Counted from the stretch's first letter, positions 8,311 through 16,901 are shown. The stretch is DNA of 24,077 nt from Burkholderiales bacterium UBA2459 (GCA_002342365.1 DDPV01000043.1:168314-192390), one strand, 5' to 3'. Notes: generated by a model not told the origin, from the sequence alone. A program made the numbers and translations.

Positions 8311-9357
8311 ATGAGCACGCGCCCTGATCACTCAGCCACATCCACAGCGTCGACAGAGGCAGCCGGAACGAGCGCATCGGTTTTTATACTTGACGGCTAC
8401 CTCCCGGCCAAAACCTGGCCTGAGCTCAAACAGGACTGGGCGATGGTCCTGAGTCGATTTGACGCGCTCGAGTGCTGGGAAGAGGCTAGCGTATCGCCGC
8501 GCGTGCTTGCGCTCGAACACTGGCTTTGTCGGCAACTTGGCTGGACGCCGCAGTCGCTTGAGGGTCTTGCCTGCTGGCTAGTGCCGGAGAATCAATGGCT
8601 CGATCCAACAAGACCGTCGATTGTGCTTACGCCCTGCCATTTCTACATCCGTTTGGACCATGTGGGCGTTTCTGCGCTGCATGATGAACCTTTGAGCTGG
8701 GATCAGGCAACCGAACTACAGCATGCGCTGAACGACGATTTGCAAGCCTGGTCCCAATGGTTTGGGTCAAACATCGGTATCGAGGTTCTTGAGCCGATGC
8801 ATTGGTTGCTTCGGTTTGATGCGCCGGTTGACCTGCAGGGCTGCTCGCTTGCCCTTGCCGAGGGCTTGAATGTTGAGCAGTATCTCGCTCAGGGTAGTCA
8901 GACGCGCAACTGGCGAAGGCTGCTAAACCAGGTTCAGATGCTCTGGTACGAACACCCTGTGAATCAGGCTCGAGCAGCGTCAGGCTATCGTCCTGTGAAT
9001 GCGCTGTGGCTCGGTGGATCGACCGTGCCGGGCTTACAAAAAACCAAGCGCTGCTTTAAGCCTCGAAGTCAGCTTGCGTTTTTGATGGGGCTTGAGCGTT
9101 TTACGCAAGGACAGCCTGGCCAAATCTGCGACGAGCTCAGTCTGATGCGTCTGCGTGGCGATCAGCTAGGAGTCCAAACGGCACAGCAAGGACTTAAAAA
9201 TTTGCTCAGCACACTTGAAAGCAGGCCGGCATCAAAGCCTTTTGAGCTGCTCATCAGCGCCGATCATGCCTGGGAACACTACCGACTGCGTTCAGGCCGT
9301 GCTCAGAGCAAACCAGGACTTGTTGAGGGGATCCGGCGCTGGTTCCAGCAAGGCTAG
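8311..9357 (+). CDS. RpfE-like protein (COG4255-type, distant phosphoglycerate-mutase-like family)
   Basis: The biochemical function is not established. I assign it to the RpfE-type family from its recognisable central pattern and its place directly before recJ, prfB and lysS, the same neighbours seen around rpfE in Xanthomonas. Visible family features are a tryptophan-rich N-terminal half, LTPCHFYIRLDHV near residue 110, a second MHWLLRFDAP near residue 160, and the strongly conserved NQARAASGYRPVNALWLGG near residue 215, where members usually have N-S-L-W-x-W-G. From the ATG at 8311 the protein has 348 residues and no signal peptide or membrane helix. In-frame ATGs at 8275 and 8302 are alternatives. 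The first 24 residues are Ser/Thr/Ala-rich and look variable. The recJ start follows the stop by 6 bases. A role in gene regulation, as the Rpf name suggests, is not shown by the sequence. Confidence 0.72.
   Translation: MSTRPDHSATSTASTEAAGTSASVFILDGYLPAKTWPELKQDWAMVLSRFDALECWEEASVSPRVLALEHWLCRQLGWTPQSLEGLACWLVPENQWLDPTRPSIVLTPCHFYIRLDHVGVSALHDEPLSWDQATELQHALNDDLQAWSQWFGSNIGIEVLEPMHWLLRFDAPVDLQGCSLALAEGLNVEQYLAQGSQTRNWRRLLNQVQMLWYEHPVNQARAASGYRPVNALWLGGSTVPGLQKTKRCFKPRSQLAFLMGLERFTQGQPGQICDELSLMRLRGDQLGVQTAQQGLKNLLSTLESRPASKPFELLISADHAWEHYRLRSGRAQSKPGLVEGIRRWFQQG
8383..8411 (-). promoter_or_regulatory. Candidate promoter of the lolC operon, inside the rpfE-like gene
   Basis: On the minus strand TTGGCC (8406-8411) and TATAAA (8383-8388) are separated by 17 bases. 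Transcription would begin near 8376, about 100 bases before lolC, and would run antisense to the 5' end of the rpfE-like gene. This is a consensus match only. Confidence 0.4.
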
Positions 9358-9363
9358 CCGCTC

Positions 9364-11064
9364 ATGATGCGTCATCGTCATGTGAATCGCAAGCTTGAAC
9401 AGGCACTGCTTGAGCAAGGCGTCAATCCTCTGCTTTCCAGGGTCTATGCGGCACGGGAGCTTAGGAGTGTCGCCGAGCTGCAACCCTCACTCCACGATTT
9501 ACTCAGGCCCGACAGCATGGCTGATATGCAAGCGGCGGTCGATCTACTCTTCGAATCGATCCAGGTCGGAGCAAAGCTGCTGGTTATTGCTGACTATGAC
9601 TGCGACGGTGCAACCGCCTGCGCGGTGGCGGTACGTGGCTTGCGGATGATGCAGGCAAAAGTCGATTATCTGGTGCCGAATCGCCTTGTGCATGGTTATG
9701 GCTTGAGCCCGGAGATCGTGGCCTTGGCGATGCAGCACCCGCGCATCGGAAAACCGGATCTGCTGATCACCGTCGATCATGGAATCGCCTCGCACGAGGG
9801 CATTTCAGCGGCCGCGGAGCTTGGCGTTCCGGTGCTTGTGACCGACCATCATCTGCCGGGGGATTTGTTACCCGACGCCAAGGCGATCGTGAATCCAAAC
9901 CGGACCGATTGCCGATTCGAAAGCAAGCATCTTGCGGGCGTGGGGGTCATGTTCTACGTTTTGCTTGCTTTAAGGCGTCGCTTTCGTGATGTGCAAAGCG
10001 ACCACCCCGCGGCTTCGGCTGCTCTGCAACAGTTGTTGGATCTTGTCGCCTTGGGCACGGTGGCAGACCTTGTCAAACTCGATGGCAACAATCGAGCGCT
10101 GGTCCACGCTGGACTGCAGCGTATCCGGCAAGGCAAAGCCCAAGCCGGGGTGAACGCCCTCATCAGCATCGCCGGGCGGAACGCACAAAGCCTTGAAGTT
10201 GCAGACCTTGGATTTGCACTTGCACCGCGCATCAATGCGGCCGGACGCTTAAAAGACATCAGCGTAGGCATCGAGTGCTTACTAGCAGAACATGCTGATA
10301 CCGCCCATGCATTGGCACGTGAGCTTGATCTGATCAATCGCGAGCGGCAAAACCTGCAAGCCGATATGCAACAACAAGCCCTTGAGGGCTTAGAGGACGT
10401 GGCAGGCGATGCACCGAGCCTTGTGGTGTTTAACGAGGCTTGGCATGAGGGGATCGTGGGACTTCTGGCATCAAGGATCAAGGATCAGTTTCATCGCCCT
10501 GTGCTTGCCCTGGCACCGGCAGCCGATAAGGGCCTCTTGCGAGGCTCAGGTCGCTCAATTGCCGGGTTGCATCTTCGTGATGCACTGGACTGGATCAGCA
10601 AACGCTCACCCCAGACTCTCTTACGCTTCGGCGGGCATGCCATGGCAGCAGGCTTCACGATTCGCCGCGAATCACTTCAGACGCTTGAGCAGCTCTTTGC
10701 CCAAGCGGTCAGCGCGATGGCCGACCCGGAGCAATTGGAAGCGATCATCTGGACCGACGGTTCGCTGGAGGCGAGCTGGCTGCGAGCCGATTGGATTCAG
10801 AGCATTCATGAGGCGGTGTGGGGTCAGGGCTTTCCGGCTCCGCTTTTTCAAGACCAGTTTGATGTGCTCAGCCAGCAATCACTGGCTGAAAAACACTTGA
10901 AATTGCGTTTGCAAAACGATCACGGCGTGAAGCTTGAAGCGATTGCTTTCGGACGCCGCGAACCCCTTGAGCGTCGAATCCGTGCAGCCTACCGCTTGGA
11001 AATCAACCGCTGGCAGGGTCGTCAGACCTTGCAATGCGTCCTTGAGCATATCGAAGCTTTATAA
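9364..11064 (+). CDS. recJ: Single-stranded-DNA-specific 5'-3' exonuclease RecJ
   Basis: RecJ degrades single-stranded DNA 5' to 3' in recombinational repair (RecF pathway), mismatch repair and base-excision repair. The 566 residues match the family size (E. coli 577). The DHH phosphoesterase motifs are complete: ADYDCDGATA at about 76-85, ITVDHG at about 135-140, and VTDHHLPG at about 159-166. The later AGVGVMFYVLLALR, VALGTVADLVKLDGNNR and LAPRINAAGRL segments are typical of RecJ. The DHHA1 part contains GSGRSIAGLHLRDAL and LRFGGHAMAAGF. The start at 9364 is 6 bases after the rpfE-like stop, with a weak AAGG 10 bases upstream, so the two genes are probably co-transcribed. The stop codon sits inside a perfect TATAAT, which may also be a -10 element for prfB. 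Confidence 0.95.
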   Translation: MMRHRHVNRKLEQALLEQGVNPLLSRVYAARELRSVAELQPSLHDLLRPDSMADMQAAVDLLFESIQVGAKLLVIADYDCDGATACAVAVRGLRMMQAKVDYLVPNRLVHGYGLSPEIVALAMQHPRIGKPDLLITVDHGIASHEGISAAAELGVPVLVTDHHLPGDLLPDAKAIVNPNRTDCRFESKHLAGVGVMFYVLLALRRRFRDVQSDHPAASAALQQLLDLVALGTVADLVKLDGNNRALVHAGLQRIRQGKAQAGVNALISIAGRNAQSLEVADLGFALAPRINAAGRLKDISVGIECLLAEHADTAHALARELDLINRERQNLQADMQQQALEGLEDVAGDAPSLVVFNEAWHEGIVGLLASRIKDQFHRPVLALAPAADKGLLRGSGRSIAGLHLRDALDWISKRSPQTLLRFGGHAMAAGFTIRRESLQTLEQLFAQAVSAMADPEQLEAIIWTDGSLEASWLRADWIQSIHEAVWGQGFPAPLFQDQFDVLSQQSLAEKHLKLRLQNDHGVKLEAIAFGRREPLERRIRAAYRLEINRWQGRQTLQCVLEHIEAL

Positions 11065-11065
11065 T
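11060..11065 (+). promoter_or_regulatory. TATAAT at the recJ end, possible prfB promoter -10
   Basis: A perfect -10 hexamer overlaps the recJ stop codon, about 91 bases before prfB. No convincing -35 or extended -10 element accompanies it, so an internal promoter for prfB-lysS is only a possibility. Confidence 0.25.
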
Positions 11066-11115
11066 CCGGTGATCTCGTCTATACGCCGCGATGTTGCTGC
11101 GGGTCAAGATGGATG

Positions 11116-11135
11116 CGGCGCAATCGCATGCGCCG
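11116..11135 (+). repeat. Hairpin in the prfB leader
   Basis: CGGCGCA (11116-11122) and TGCGCCG (11129-11135) form a perfect 7-base-pair GC-rich stem with a 6-base loop. It ends 6 bases before the prfB Shine-Dalgarno sequence AAGGA (11142-11146). No U-run follows, so it is not a standard terminator. It could be an mRNA stability or processing element between recJ and prfB. Confidence 0.5.
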
Positions 11136-11155
11136 ATCAACAAGGAAAACAACAC

Positions 11156-12266
11156 GTGAGCATCGAAGCCGAACGCCTGAATGCCCTGGATGCCCTGATC
11201 AAAGACCTGCTTCATCGGGTCAACGACCTTCGGGGGTATCTTTGACTACGAGGAAAAGAAGAATCGCTTAGAGATCGTCAGCGCCGCGCTTGAAGCGCCT
11301 GATATCTGGAACGATCCAGAAAACGCTCAGGCATTAGGCAAGGAAAAAAAAGCGCTTGACGCGGTCGTGGTCGGGATCGAGCAGATCGAGCAAGGCCTTG
11401 GCGATACCGCCGAACTTTTTCAGATGGCGCAATCCGAGCAGGATATCGATACCTTTGCGGCGGTTGAGCAAGACGCCGCTGGCTTACTCGCCTTGGTTGA
11501 GGGACTGGAATTTCGACGGATGTTTGCCAATCCGGCAGATCCCAGCGATTGCTTCGTCGAAATTCAATCGGGCGCAGGCGGCACCGAAGCACAGGACTGG
11601 GCGCAAATGCTGCAGCGCCAGTACTTGCGCTATTGCGAGCGCAAGGGCTTTAAGGCCGAGTTGCTCGAAGAAACCGAAGGCGACACAGCAGGCATCAAAG
11701 GCTGCACCATCAAAGTCGCCGGTGAGTACGCCTATGGCTATTTGCGTAGCGAAACTGGCATTCACCGCCTGGTCCGCAAATCGCCTTTTGACAGCAACAA
11801 CGGTCGACACACATCGTTTGCCTCTGTCTATGTCTACCCGGAGGTCGATGAGTCCATCCAGATCGATATCAACCCTGCCGACTTGCGCATTGATGTCTTT
11901 CGGGCGTCCGGCGCCGGGGGCCAGCATGTAAACAAGACCGAATCGGCGGTACGCATCACGCACATGCCCACTAATATTGTCGTCCAATGTCAGAACGATC
12001 GTAGTCAGCACCGCAACAGAGATGAAGCCATGAATATGCTGCGCGCAAGGCTCTTCGAACTTGAGATGCGCAAGCGTCGCGCCGAGCAAGACAAAGTCGA
12101 GGCAAGTAAAACCGATATCGGTTGGGGCCACCAGATTCGGTCTTATGTTTTGGATCAGTCGAGGATCAAGGACTTGCGTACCAACTATGAAACCAGCAAC
12201 ACCAAGGTTGTGCTTGATGGCGATCTCGATGCCTTCATCCAGGCCAGCTTGAAAATGGGCGTCTAG
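11156..12266 (+). CDS. prfB: Peptide chain release factor 2, with +1 programmed frameshift
   Basis: RF2 reads UAA and UGA stop codons and triggers peptide release. The gene is split over two frames: 11156-11242 (GTG start, 29 codons) and 11244-12266, joined by +1 frameshifting at CTT TGA C (11240-11246). This gives 369 residues, close to E. coli RF2 (365). The start is fixed by AAGGA at 11142-11146, 9 bases before the GTG. Key motifs are SPF (209-211), the tripeptide that reads the stop codon, and GGQ (254-256) in GAGGQHVNKTESAVR, which catalyses peptidyl-tRNA hydrolysis. RKSPFDSNNGRHTSF and the C-terminal LDAFIQASL region are normal. The gene is intact: the in-frame UGA is a feature, not a mutation. 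Only 2 bases separate it from lysS. Confidence 0.97.
11231..11246 (+). promoter_or_regulatory. prfB: prfB programmed +1 frameshift site
   Basis: The bases CGGGGGTATCTTTGAC contain an internal Shine-Dalgarno-like GGGGG, a 3-base spacer TAT, the slippery CTT and the in-frame stop TGA followed by C. This is the classical bacterial prfB autoregulation signal. When RF2 is scarce the ribosome pauses at UGA and slips +1, making more RF2. Base 11243 is the one skipped. Confidence 0.97.
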
Positions 12267-12268
12267 GC

Positions 12269-13777
12269 ATGACTGATCAAGTCCACGATGAAAATCATTT
12301 GATTGCTGAGCGGCGCGAAAAGCTCAAAGCCTTGCGTGAGCACACGCCTATACCCTTTCCCAACAATGTCAGGCCAAGCGACCGCGCCCAGGAGCTTTTA
12401 GATCGATATCAAGGTGAGAGTCGAGAATCACTGGATGCAAAGCAAATCCTGGTGCATCTGGCCGGTCGGATGATGCTCAAACGGGTGCAGGGCAAGGCAA
12501 GTTTTGCCAGCCTGCAAGATGCAAGCGGTCGTATTCAGCTCTATATCAATGATGAAGCTGTTGGTGTGCCGATTCATGAAGCCTTCAAGCACTGGGATAT
12601 CGGCGATATCTTGTCGGTCAAGGGTTTGATGTTTCGAACGATGAAAGGCGAGTTGTCGGTGCGCGTGACAGAACTGCGTTTGCTGACCAAATCCTTGCGA
12701 CCGCTGCCCGATAAGTTTCACGGCTTAGCCGATCAGGAAACACGCTATCGGCAGCGCTATGTTGATCTGATCGTGAACGAAGAAAGCCGCGAAACCTTTC
12801 TGAAGCGCTCGCGGATTACCAGCACGCTGCGCCAACTAATGAACGATGCGTCGTTTCTCGAAGTGGAGACACCGATGATGCATCCGATTCCTGGTGGTGC
12901 AAGCGCCAAACCCTTCATCACGCATCACAATGCGCTTGCGCAAGATATGTATTTGCGGGTAGCCCCAGAGCTCTACCTCAAACGACTGATCGTCGGTGGC
13001 TTTGAACGGGTGTTTGAAATCAATCGAAATTTTCGTAACGAAGGAATCAGCCCACGTCACAACCCCGAATTCACCATGATGGAGTTTTATGCCGCCTACA
13101 CCGATTACCGCTGGTTGATGGATTTCACCGAGGCTTTGTTGCGAGACACTGCAAAAGCGGTTTGCGGCACTGCCACCATCACTTATCAGGGCGAGACTGT
13201 CGATCTGGAAAAACCTTTCGCGAGGCTGACCATGGTGCAAGCGATTGCGCGCGAGAGGCCGCATTGGTCTGAATCTCAGCTCCAGGATCTGGGCTTTGTT
13301 CAAGCGCAGTTGCGCGAACTTGGTCAAGTCGCACAGGATGCAGCCTTAAGCCAAGCCGGCCTTGGCAGTCTTCAGCTTGCACTTTTTGAGGCTTGCGCCG
13401 AAAGCAAGCTCTGGCACCCGACCTTTATCGTTGACTACCCGGTTGAAGTATCGCCGCTTGCTCGAGCCTCCGATAGCAACAATGCGATCACTGAGCGCTT
13501 TGAGCTTTTTATCAGCGGCCGCGAAATTGCGAATGGATTTTCCGAGCTCAACGATCCCGAAGACCAGGCCGCGCGTTTTCACGCTCAGGTCGCTGCCAAA
13601 GACGCAGGCGACGAAGAAGCAATGTTTTATGACGCCGATTACATTCGCGCCTTGGAGTACGGCATGCCACCAACCGGCGGTTGCGGCATCGGCATCGATC
13701 GCCTCAGTATGCTGTTGTGCGACCGATCCAATATTCGTGACGTTATACTTTTCCCAGCCTTAAAGCGCGAAGATTGA
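12269..13777 (+). CDS. lysS: Lysyl-tRNA synthetase, class II
   Basis: This enzyme charges tRNA-Lys with lysine using ATP in the cytoplasm. At 502 residues it matches class II LysRS (E. coli 505). The N-terminal OB-fold anticodon-binding domain covers roughly residues 60-150, with LAGRMMLKRVQGKASFASLQD and RIQLYINDE. The catalytic core carries motif 1 (FLEVETPMMHPIPGGASAKPF), motif 2 (FRNEGISPRHNPEFTMMEFY) and motif 3 (GCGIGIDRLSMLL). The segment ASDSNNAITERFELFISGREIANGFSELNDPEDQ is the typical lysine pocket region. The ATG lies 2 bases after the prfB stop, so translation is probably coupled. prfB-lysS adjacency is a long-conserved pairing in proteobacteria. The gene converges on the isc operon end, and the 52-base gap shows no clear terminator. 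Confidence 0.96.
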   Translation: MTDQVHDENHLIAERREKLKALREHTPIPFPNNVRPSDRAQELLDRYQGESRESLDAKQILVHLAGRMMLKRVQGKASFASLQDASGRIQLYINDEAVGVPIHEAFKHWDIGDILSVKGLMFRTMKGELSVRVTELRLLTKSLRPLPDKFHGLADQETRYRQRYVDLIVNEESRETFLKRSRITSTLRQLMNDASFLEVETPMMHPIPGGASAKPFITHHNALAQDMYLRVAPELYLKRLIVGGFERVFEINRNFRNEGISPRHNPEFTMMEFYAAYTDYRWLMDFTEALLRDTAKAVCGTATITYQGETVDLEKPFARLTMVQAIARERPHWSESQLQDLGFVQAQLRELGQVAQDAALSQAGLGSLQLALFEACAESKLWHPTFIVDYPVEVSPLARASDSNNAITERFELFISGREIANGFSELNDPEDQAARFHAQVAAKDAGDEEAMFYDADYIRALEYGMPPTGGCGIGIDRLSMLLCDRSNIRDVILFPALKRED

Positions 13778-13829
13778 ACATAGCCTCGGCGCAATTGTGC
13801 TTGCGCATGCAACAAGCGATTCAAAGATT

Positions 13830-14021
13830 TCAGAGTTCGTCGATCCAGGTCTGCTGAATCGCTTCAAGAATTTTCTCGCCGCTACGCTTAGGGTCATCAT
13901 CAAACTGTGGCAGAGCAATCACCCAGCGGTGCAAGTCCGTAAAACGAATCTGTCGGGGATCGACTTCCGGGTGCGCCTCCGACAGGGCAATAGCAAGCTC
14001 AAGGACATCGGTCCACTTCAT
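13830..14021 (-). CDS. iscX: Fe-S cluster assembly protein IscX
   Basis: This small acidic protein binds IscS and iron and tunes the rate of cluster assembly. From the ATG at 14021 it is 63 residues, close to E. coli IscX (66). It begins MKWTDVLELAIALSEAHPEVDP, continues through RFTDLHRWVIALPQFDDDP and ends AIQQTWIDEL, all diagnostic of the family. The frame is open further upstream, but that part overlaps fdx and is not conserved. The start overlaps the fdx stop by 4 bases (ATGA), a sign of translational coupling. It is the last gene of the isc operon. Confidence 0.95.
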   Translation of the reverse strand: MKWTDVLELAIALSEAHPEVDPRQIRFTDLHRWVIALPQFDDDPKRSGEKILEAIQQTWIDEL

Positions 14022-14359
14022 GAAGCTTCCTCGCGCGCATGGTTGATGGTGTATTTCGGCAACTCGATTTGCAAAGCATCGCGGCCGATCCTGACCTGAC
14101 AGGAAAGCCGCGAGCGCGGCGTCAAACCCCAAGCTCGATCAAGCAGATCGTCCTCCTGATCAGAGGCGAGCTCAAGCGACGCATAACCTTGTCTGACCAC
14201 CACATGGCAGGTGGTGCATGCACACACAAGCCCGCAAGCATGCTCAAGGTCGATCCCGGCATCGAGTAAGACCTGAGCCAGGTTGGCGCCCACGCTTGCC
14301 TCAATGAACTTGCCTTTCGGACAAAGGGTTTCGTGCGGTAAAACTTCAATCTGCGGCAT
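14018..14359 (-). CDS. fdx: ISC-system [2Fe-2S] ferredoxin
   Basis: This ferredoxin supplies electrons for cluster assembly on IscU. The 113-residue protein has cluster ligands Cys42, Cys48, Cys51 and Cys87, the same numbering as E. coli Fdx. Cys46 is also present, as in other ISC ferredoxins. The surrounding pattern EHACGLVCACTTCHVVV and the later SRLSCQV are typical. The C-terminal LPKYTINHAREE is likewise usual for the family. It lies 48 bases after hscA and overlaps iscX by 4 bases. Confidence 0.96.
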   Translation of the reverse strand: MPQIEVLPHETLCPKGKFIEASVGANLAQVLLDAGIDLEHACGLVCACTTCHVVVRQGYASLELASDQEDDLLDRAWGLTPRSRLSCQVRIGRDALQIELPKYTINHAREEAS

Positions 14360-14407
14360 GCAAAACCCTCCACGGCCGGATCAACATGAGACAGGCTCCA
14401 TCTTGCA

Positions 14408-16264
14408 TCAGGACGCCAGATCGTCAAGCTTGAGACCGCGAAAAGCCATGGAAACCGCGTGATCCATCCGCAATGCGGCGAAGTGATCGGTTTGGTGCCC
14501 CAAGGCTGTCATCGCATCACGAATCGCATGGTGGTCATGCTTTTCGGCAACGGATCGCAGATTCGCCATCGCGGCATGGATAGCCGCCTGCTCATCCGGC
14601 TGCAACAGTGCAGCGTCAGCATCCAGTGCAGCTTGTACCGAAAGCAGCAGACGTTCGGCATCCACTTTTTGCTCGGTGAGCGCACGCCGCTGGATGTCGT
14701 CGCTGGCATGATCGATCGCCTCGCGCAGCATGCGCGTAATTTCTTCGTCGCCAAGGCCGTACGAGGGCTTAACCACCGTGCAAGCCTGCACACCGCTGCT
14801 GAGCTCCTGCGCTGAGACCGACAACAAGCCGTCGGCATCGACCTGAAAATCCACCCGAATCCGGGCTGAGCCCGCACTGAGCCCCGGAAGTCCGCGCAGC
14901 TCAAAGCGCGCGAGCGACCGGCAATCGCTCACTAGCTCGCGCTCGCCTTGCACGACATGGAGCGACATAGCCGTCTGACCATCCTTATAGGTTGTGAACT
15001 CCTGGGCCTTACTCACCGGAATGGTTGTGTTTCTTGGAATGATCTTCTCAACGAGTCCGCCCATGGTCTCAATGCCAAGCGACAAGGGAATCACATCCAG
15101 CAAGAGCCAGTCGCCGTTTGCGCTGCGCTGGCCAAGCAAGAGTTGCGCCTGCAAGGCAGCACCGATTGCAACCACCTCATCCGGATTCAGATGGGTATAA
15201 ATTCTGCAATTCAGGAGGGCTTCGAGTGCAGATCGCACCTGTGGCATTCGCGTTGCGCCACCCACCAGAATCACCGCTGCCAATTCGGCGGCATCAAGCG
15301 CAGCATCACGCAGCACACGCCGCAAAAACAGCATCGTCTTATCGAGTAAGGGCTTTGTGATGCGCTCGAATGTCGACCGATCTAAATGTTGGATACCAAG
15401 CGGGCCTTCAAGCGCCACAGCGTCTTGATCGCTTAAGGTCTCCTTAGCCTTTCGAGCAAGCATCAACCAGCGGTGACGGTCGGCAGCACTCAGTTGCGCC
15501 ACCGAAAGGCCTGCGTCGTTGAGCCAGAGTTGCACGATGCGCGCGTCAAAATCATCACCACCGAGTGAGGAATCGCCGCCTGTTGCAAGCACTTCAAAGA
15601 CACCGCTTTGAAAGCGCAACACCGAAACGTCGAAGGTACCGCCACCGAGGTCATAAACCAGAAAGAGACCCTCCTCGCCTTGATCCAGCCCATAAGCGAT
15701 TGCTGCAGCAGTGGGTTCGTTTAGCAGGCGCAAGACTGTGAGGCCTGCCAAGCTGGCAGCATCTTTGGTCGCCTGACGTTGAGCATCATCAAAGTATGCC
15801 GGTACGGTGATGACCGCGCCATCGACTTCGCCGCCTAACGATGCCCGCGCCCGGTCAGCGAGCACGCGCAACACCTCTGAGGACATCTCTACCGGAGACT
15901 TTGGGCCAGCCGCGGTTTGCATGCTTACAGCGCCTTCGCGCTCGATGAAGCGATAAGGACTGCTGCTGCGGTCGATGTCCTGCCAAGAGCGTCCCATCCA
16001 GCGTTTAAACGATACAAAGCAATTGAGCGGATCGGTCAACCTCTGCGAAAGCACCGGATGGCCCACACTCACGCGCAAATCCTCGTGGTACCGCACCGCC
16101 GAAGGCAGCAAGACCGAACCATCATCGGCGCTGAGACACTCGGCAAGCCCCGAGCGCACCGAGGCAATCAGCGAGTGGGTGGTTCCAAGGTCGATGCCGA
16201 CGGCACGCTTGATCTGATGAGGATCAGGGCTCTCACCAGGTTCTGATATTTGCAACAGTGCCAT
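14408..16264 (-). CDS. hscA: Hsp70-type Fe-S cluster chaperone HscA
   Basis: HscA is a specialised Hsp70 that binds the LPPVK motif of IscU and uses ATP to drive cluster transfer. At 618 residues it matches E. coli HscA (616). The ATPase domain shows VGIDLGTTHSLIASV near residue 23, VITVPAYFDDAQRQATKDAA, LLNEPTAAAIAYGLD, VYDLGGGTFDVSVL and ILVGGATRMPQVR. The substrate domain starts after LLDVIPLSLGIETMGG and includes IIPRNTTIPVSKAQEFTTYKDGQTAM. The alanine-rich helical C-terminus lacks the DnaK-type EEVD-like tail, as expected for HscA. It follows hscB after 9 bases with GAGG just before the ATG. Confidence 0.97.
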   Translation of the reverse strand: MALLQISEPGESPDPHQIKRAVGIDLGTTHSLIASVRSGLAECLSADDGSVLLPSAVRYHEDLRVSVGHPVLSQRLTDPLNCFVSFKRWMGRSWQDIDRSSSPYRFIEREGAVSMQTAAGPKSPVEMSSEVLRVLADRARASLGGEVDGAVITVPAYFDDAQRQATKDAASLAGLTVLRLLNEPTAAAIAYGLDQGEEGLFLVYDLGGGTFDVSVLRFQSGVFEVLATGGDSSLGGDDFDARIVQLWLNDAGLSVAQLSAADRHRWLMLARKAKETLSDQDAVALEGPLGIQHLDRSTFERITKPLLDKTMLFLRRVLRDAALDAAELAAVILVGGATRMPQVRSALEALLNCRIYTHLNPDEVVAIGAALQAQLLLGQRSANGDWLLLDVIPLSLGIETMGGLVEKIIPRNTTIPVSKAQEFTTYKDGQTAMSLHVVQGERELVSDCRSLARFELRGLPGLSAGSARIRVDFQVDADGLLSVSAQELSSGVQACTVVKPSYGLGDEEITRMLREAIDHASDDIQRRALTEQKVDAERLLLSVQAALDADAALLQPDEQAAIHAAMANLRSVAEKHDHHAIRDAMTALGHQTDHFAALRMDHAVSMAFRGLKLDDLAS

Positions 16265-16273
16265 GACGCCTCT

Positions 16274-16876
16274 TCAGCTTGGCTGAACCTCCAGCCATTG
16301 CATGCGCTGTTGTTCGAGATCATCGATAAACTTTTCCAAAAACATCCACTGCTTGAGCGTTTCGGCTGCTTGCTTCAAGGCCTCGGGATCTTGTGCTTCG
16401 CCCCTGGCAACCGACGATTGGGCAAAACTCTCAGCCAGCGCTTCAATAGCCTGACGAATCTGCATTTCAACCCGCTCAAGCGCTTGCAAGCGCTGAGCTT
16501 GCGCCGTTGAGGCGGCTACAGACCTACAAGCCGCATCGCTTGCTTGCAAGGTCTCGCTGATGCACTCAAGGTCTTCACGCCATTGCATTTGCTGCATCAG
16601 GAAGGCGGTTGGCAGTTGGCTGTTGTGGCGATCGAATGGAGCGCCTGCCAAGGCACAAAGCAGTTGAGCACGGGTGAGGGGATGCATCAAATCACGGTAA
16701 GCCTGATTGACCCGGCTCGCCCATTGCATCGCTTGTCTGCGGTCGGCTTGCGCAGCTGTGGCGTGGCGGTCAGGATGCACTGCCTGCATGAGTTGGTGAA
16801 AGCGCTCAGTCAGCAGTGTTTTGTCGATTGCAAACGACCGGGGCAATCCAAAGATCTGAAAACTATTACTGTGCAA
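16274..16876 (-). CDS. hscB: J-domain co-chaperone HscB
   Basis: HscB brings IscU to HscA and stimulates its ATPase. The J-domain has the invariant HPD in QAVHPDRH, at residues 34-36 when counted from the start proposed here. The C-terminal three-helix region that contacts IscU is also recognisable, with FLMQQMQWREDLE. The start is uncertain. The first conserved residues (FQIFGLP) follow a TTG at 16876 closely; it has AGGG upstream and gives a 200-residue protein lying 25 bases after iscA. An ATG at 16945 would overlap iscA by 44 bases and add 23 residues that are unlike the family; a GTG at 16921 also exists. I prefer TTG, but an automatic caller might choose 16945. Even the shorter form is longer than E. 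coli HscB (171). Confidence 0.9.
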   Translation of the reverse strand: MHSNSFQIFGLPRSFAIDKTLLTERFHQLMQAVHPDRHATAAQADRRQAMQWASRVNQAYRDLMHPLTRAQLLCALAGAPFDRHNSQLPTAFLMQQMQWREDLECISETLQASDAACRSVAASTAQAQRLQALERVEMQIRQAIEALAESFAQSSVARGEAQDPEALKQAAETLKQWMFLEKFIDDLEQQRMQWLEVQPS

Positions 16877-16901
16877 CTGAACCCTGCCCTGCCAGGCAAG
16901 A

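Noticed and set aside
11043..11245. Short ORF ending at 11245 as an independent peptide or a broken prfB
   Set aside because: It is the zero-frame part of prfB up to the programmed UGA; the downstream +1 frame continues RF2 without loss.
13778..13829. Terminator between lysS and iscX
   Set aside because: GCTTG and CAAGC can form a short stem, but it is only 5 base pairs and no T-run follows on either strand.
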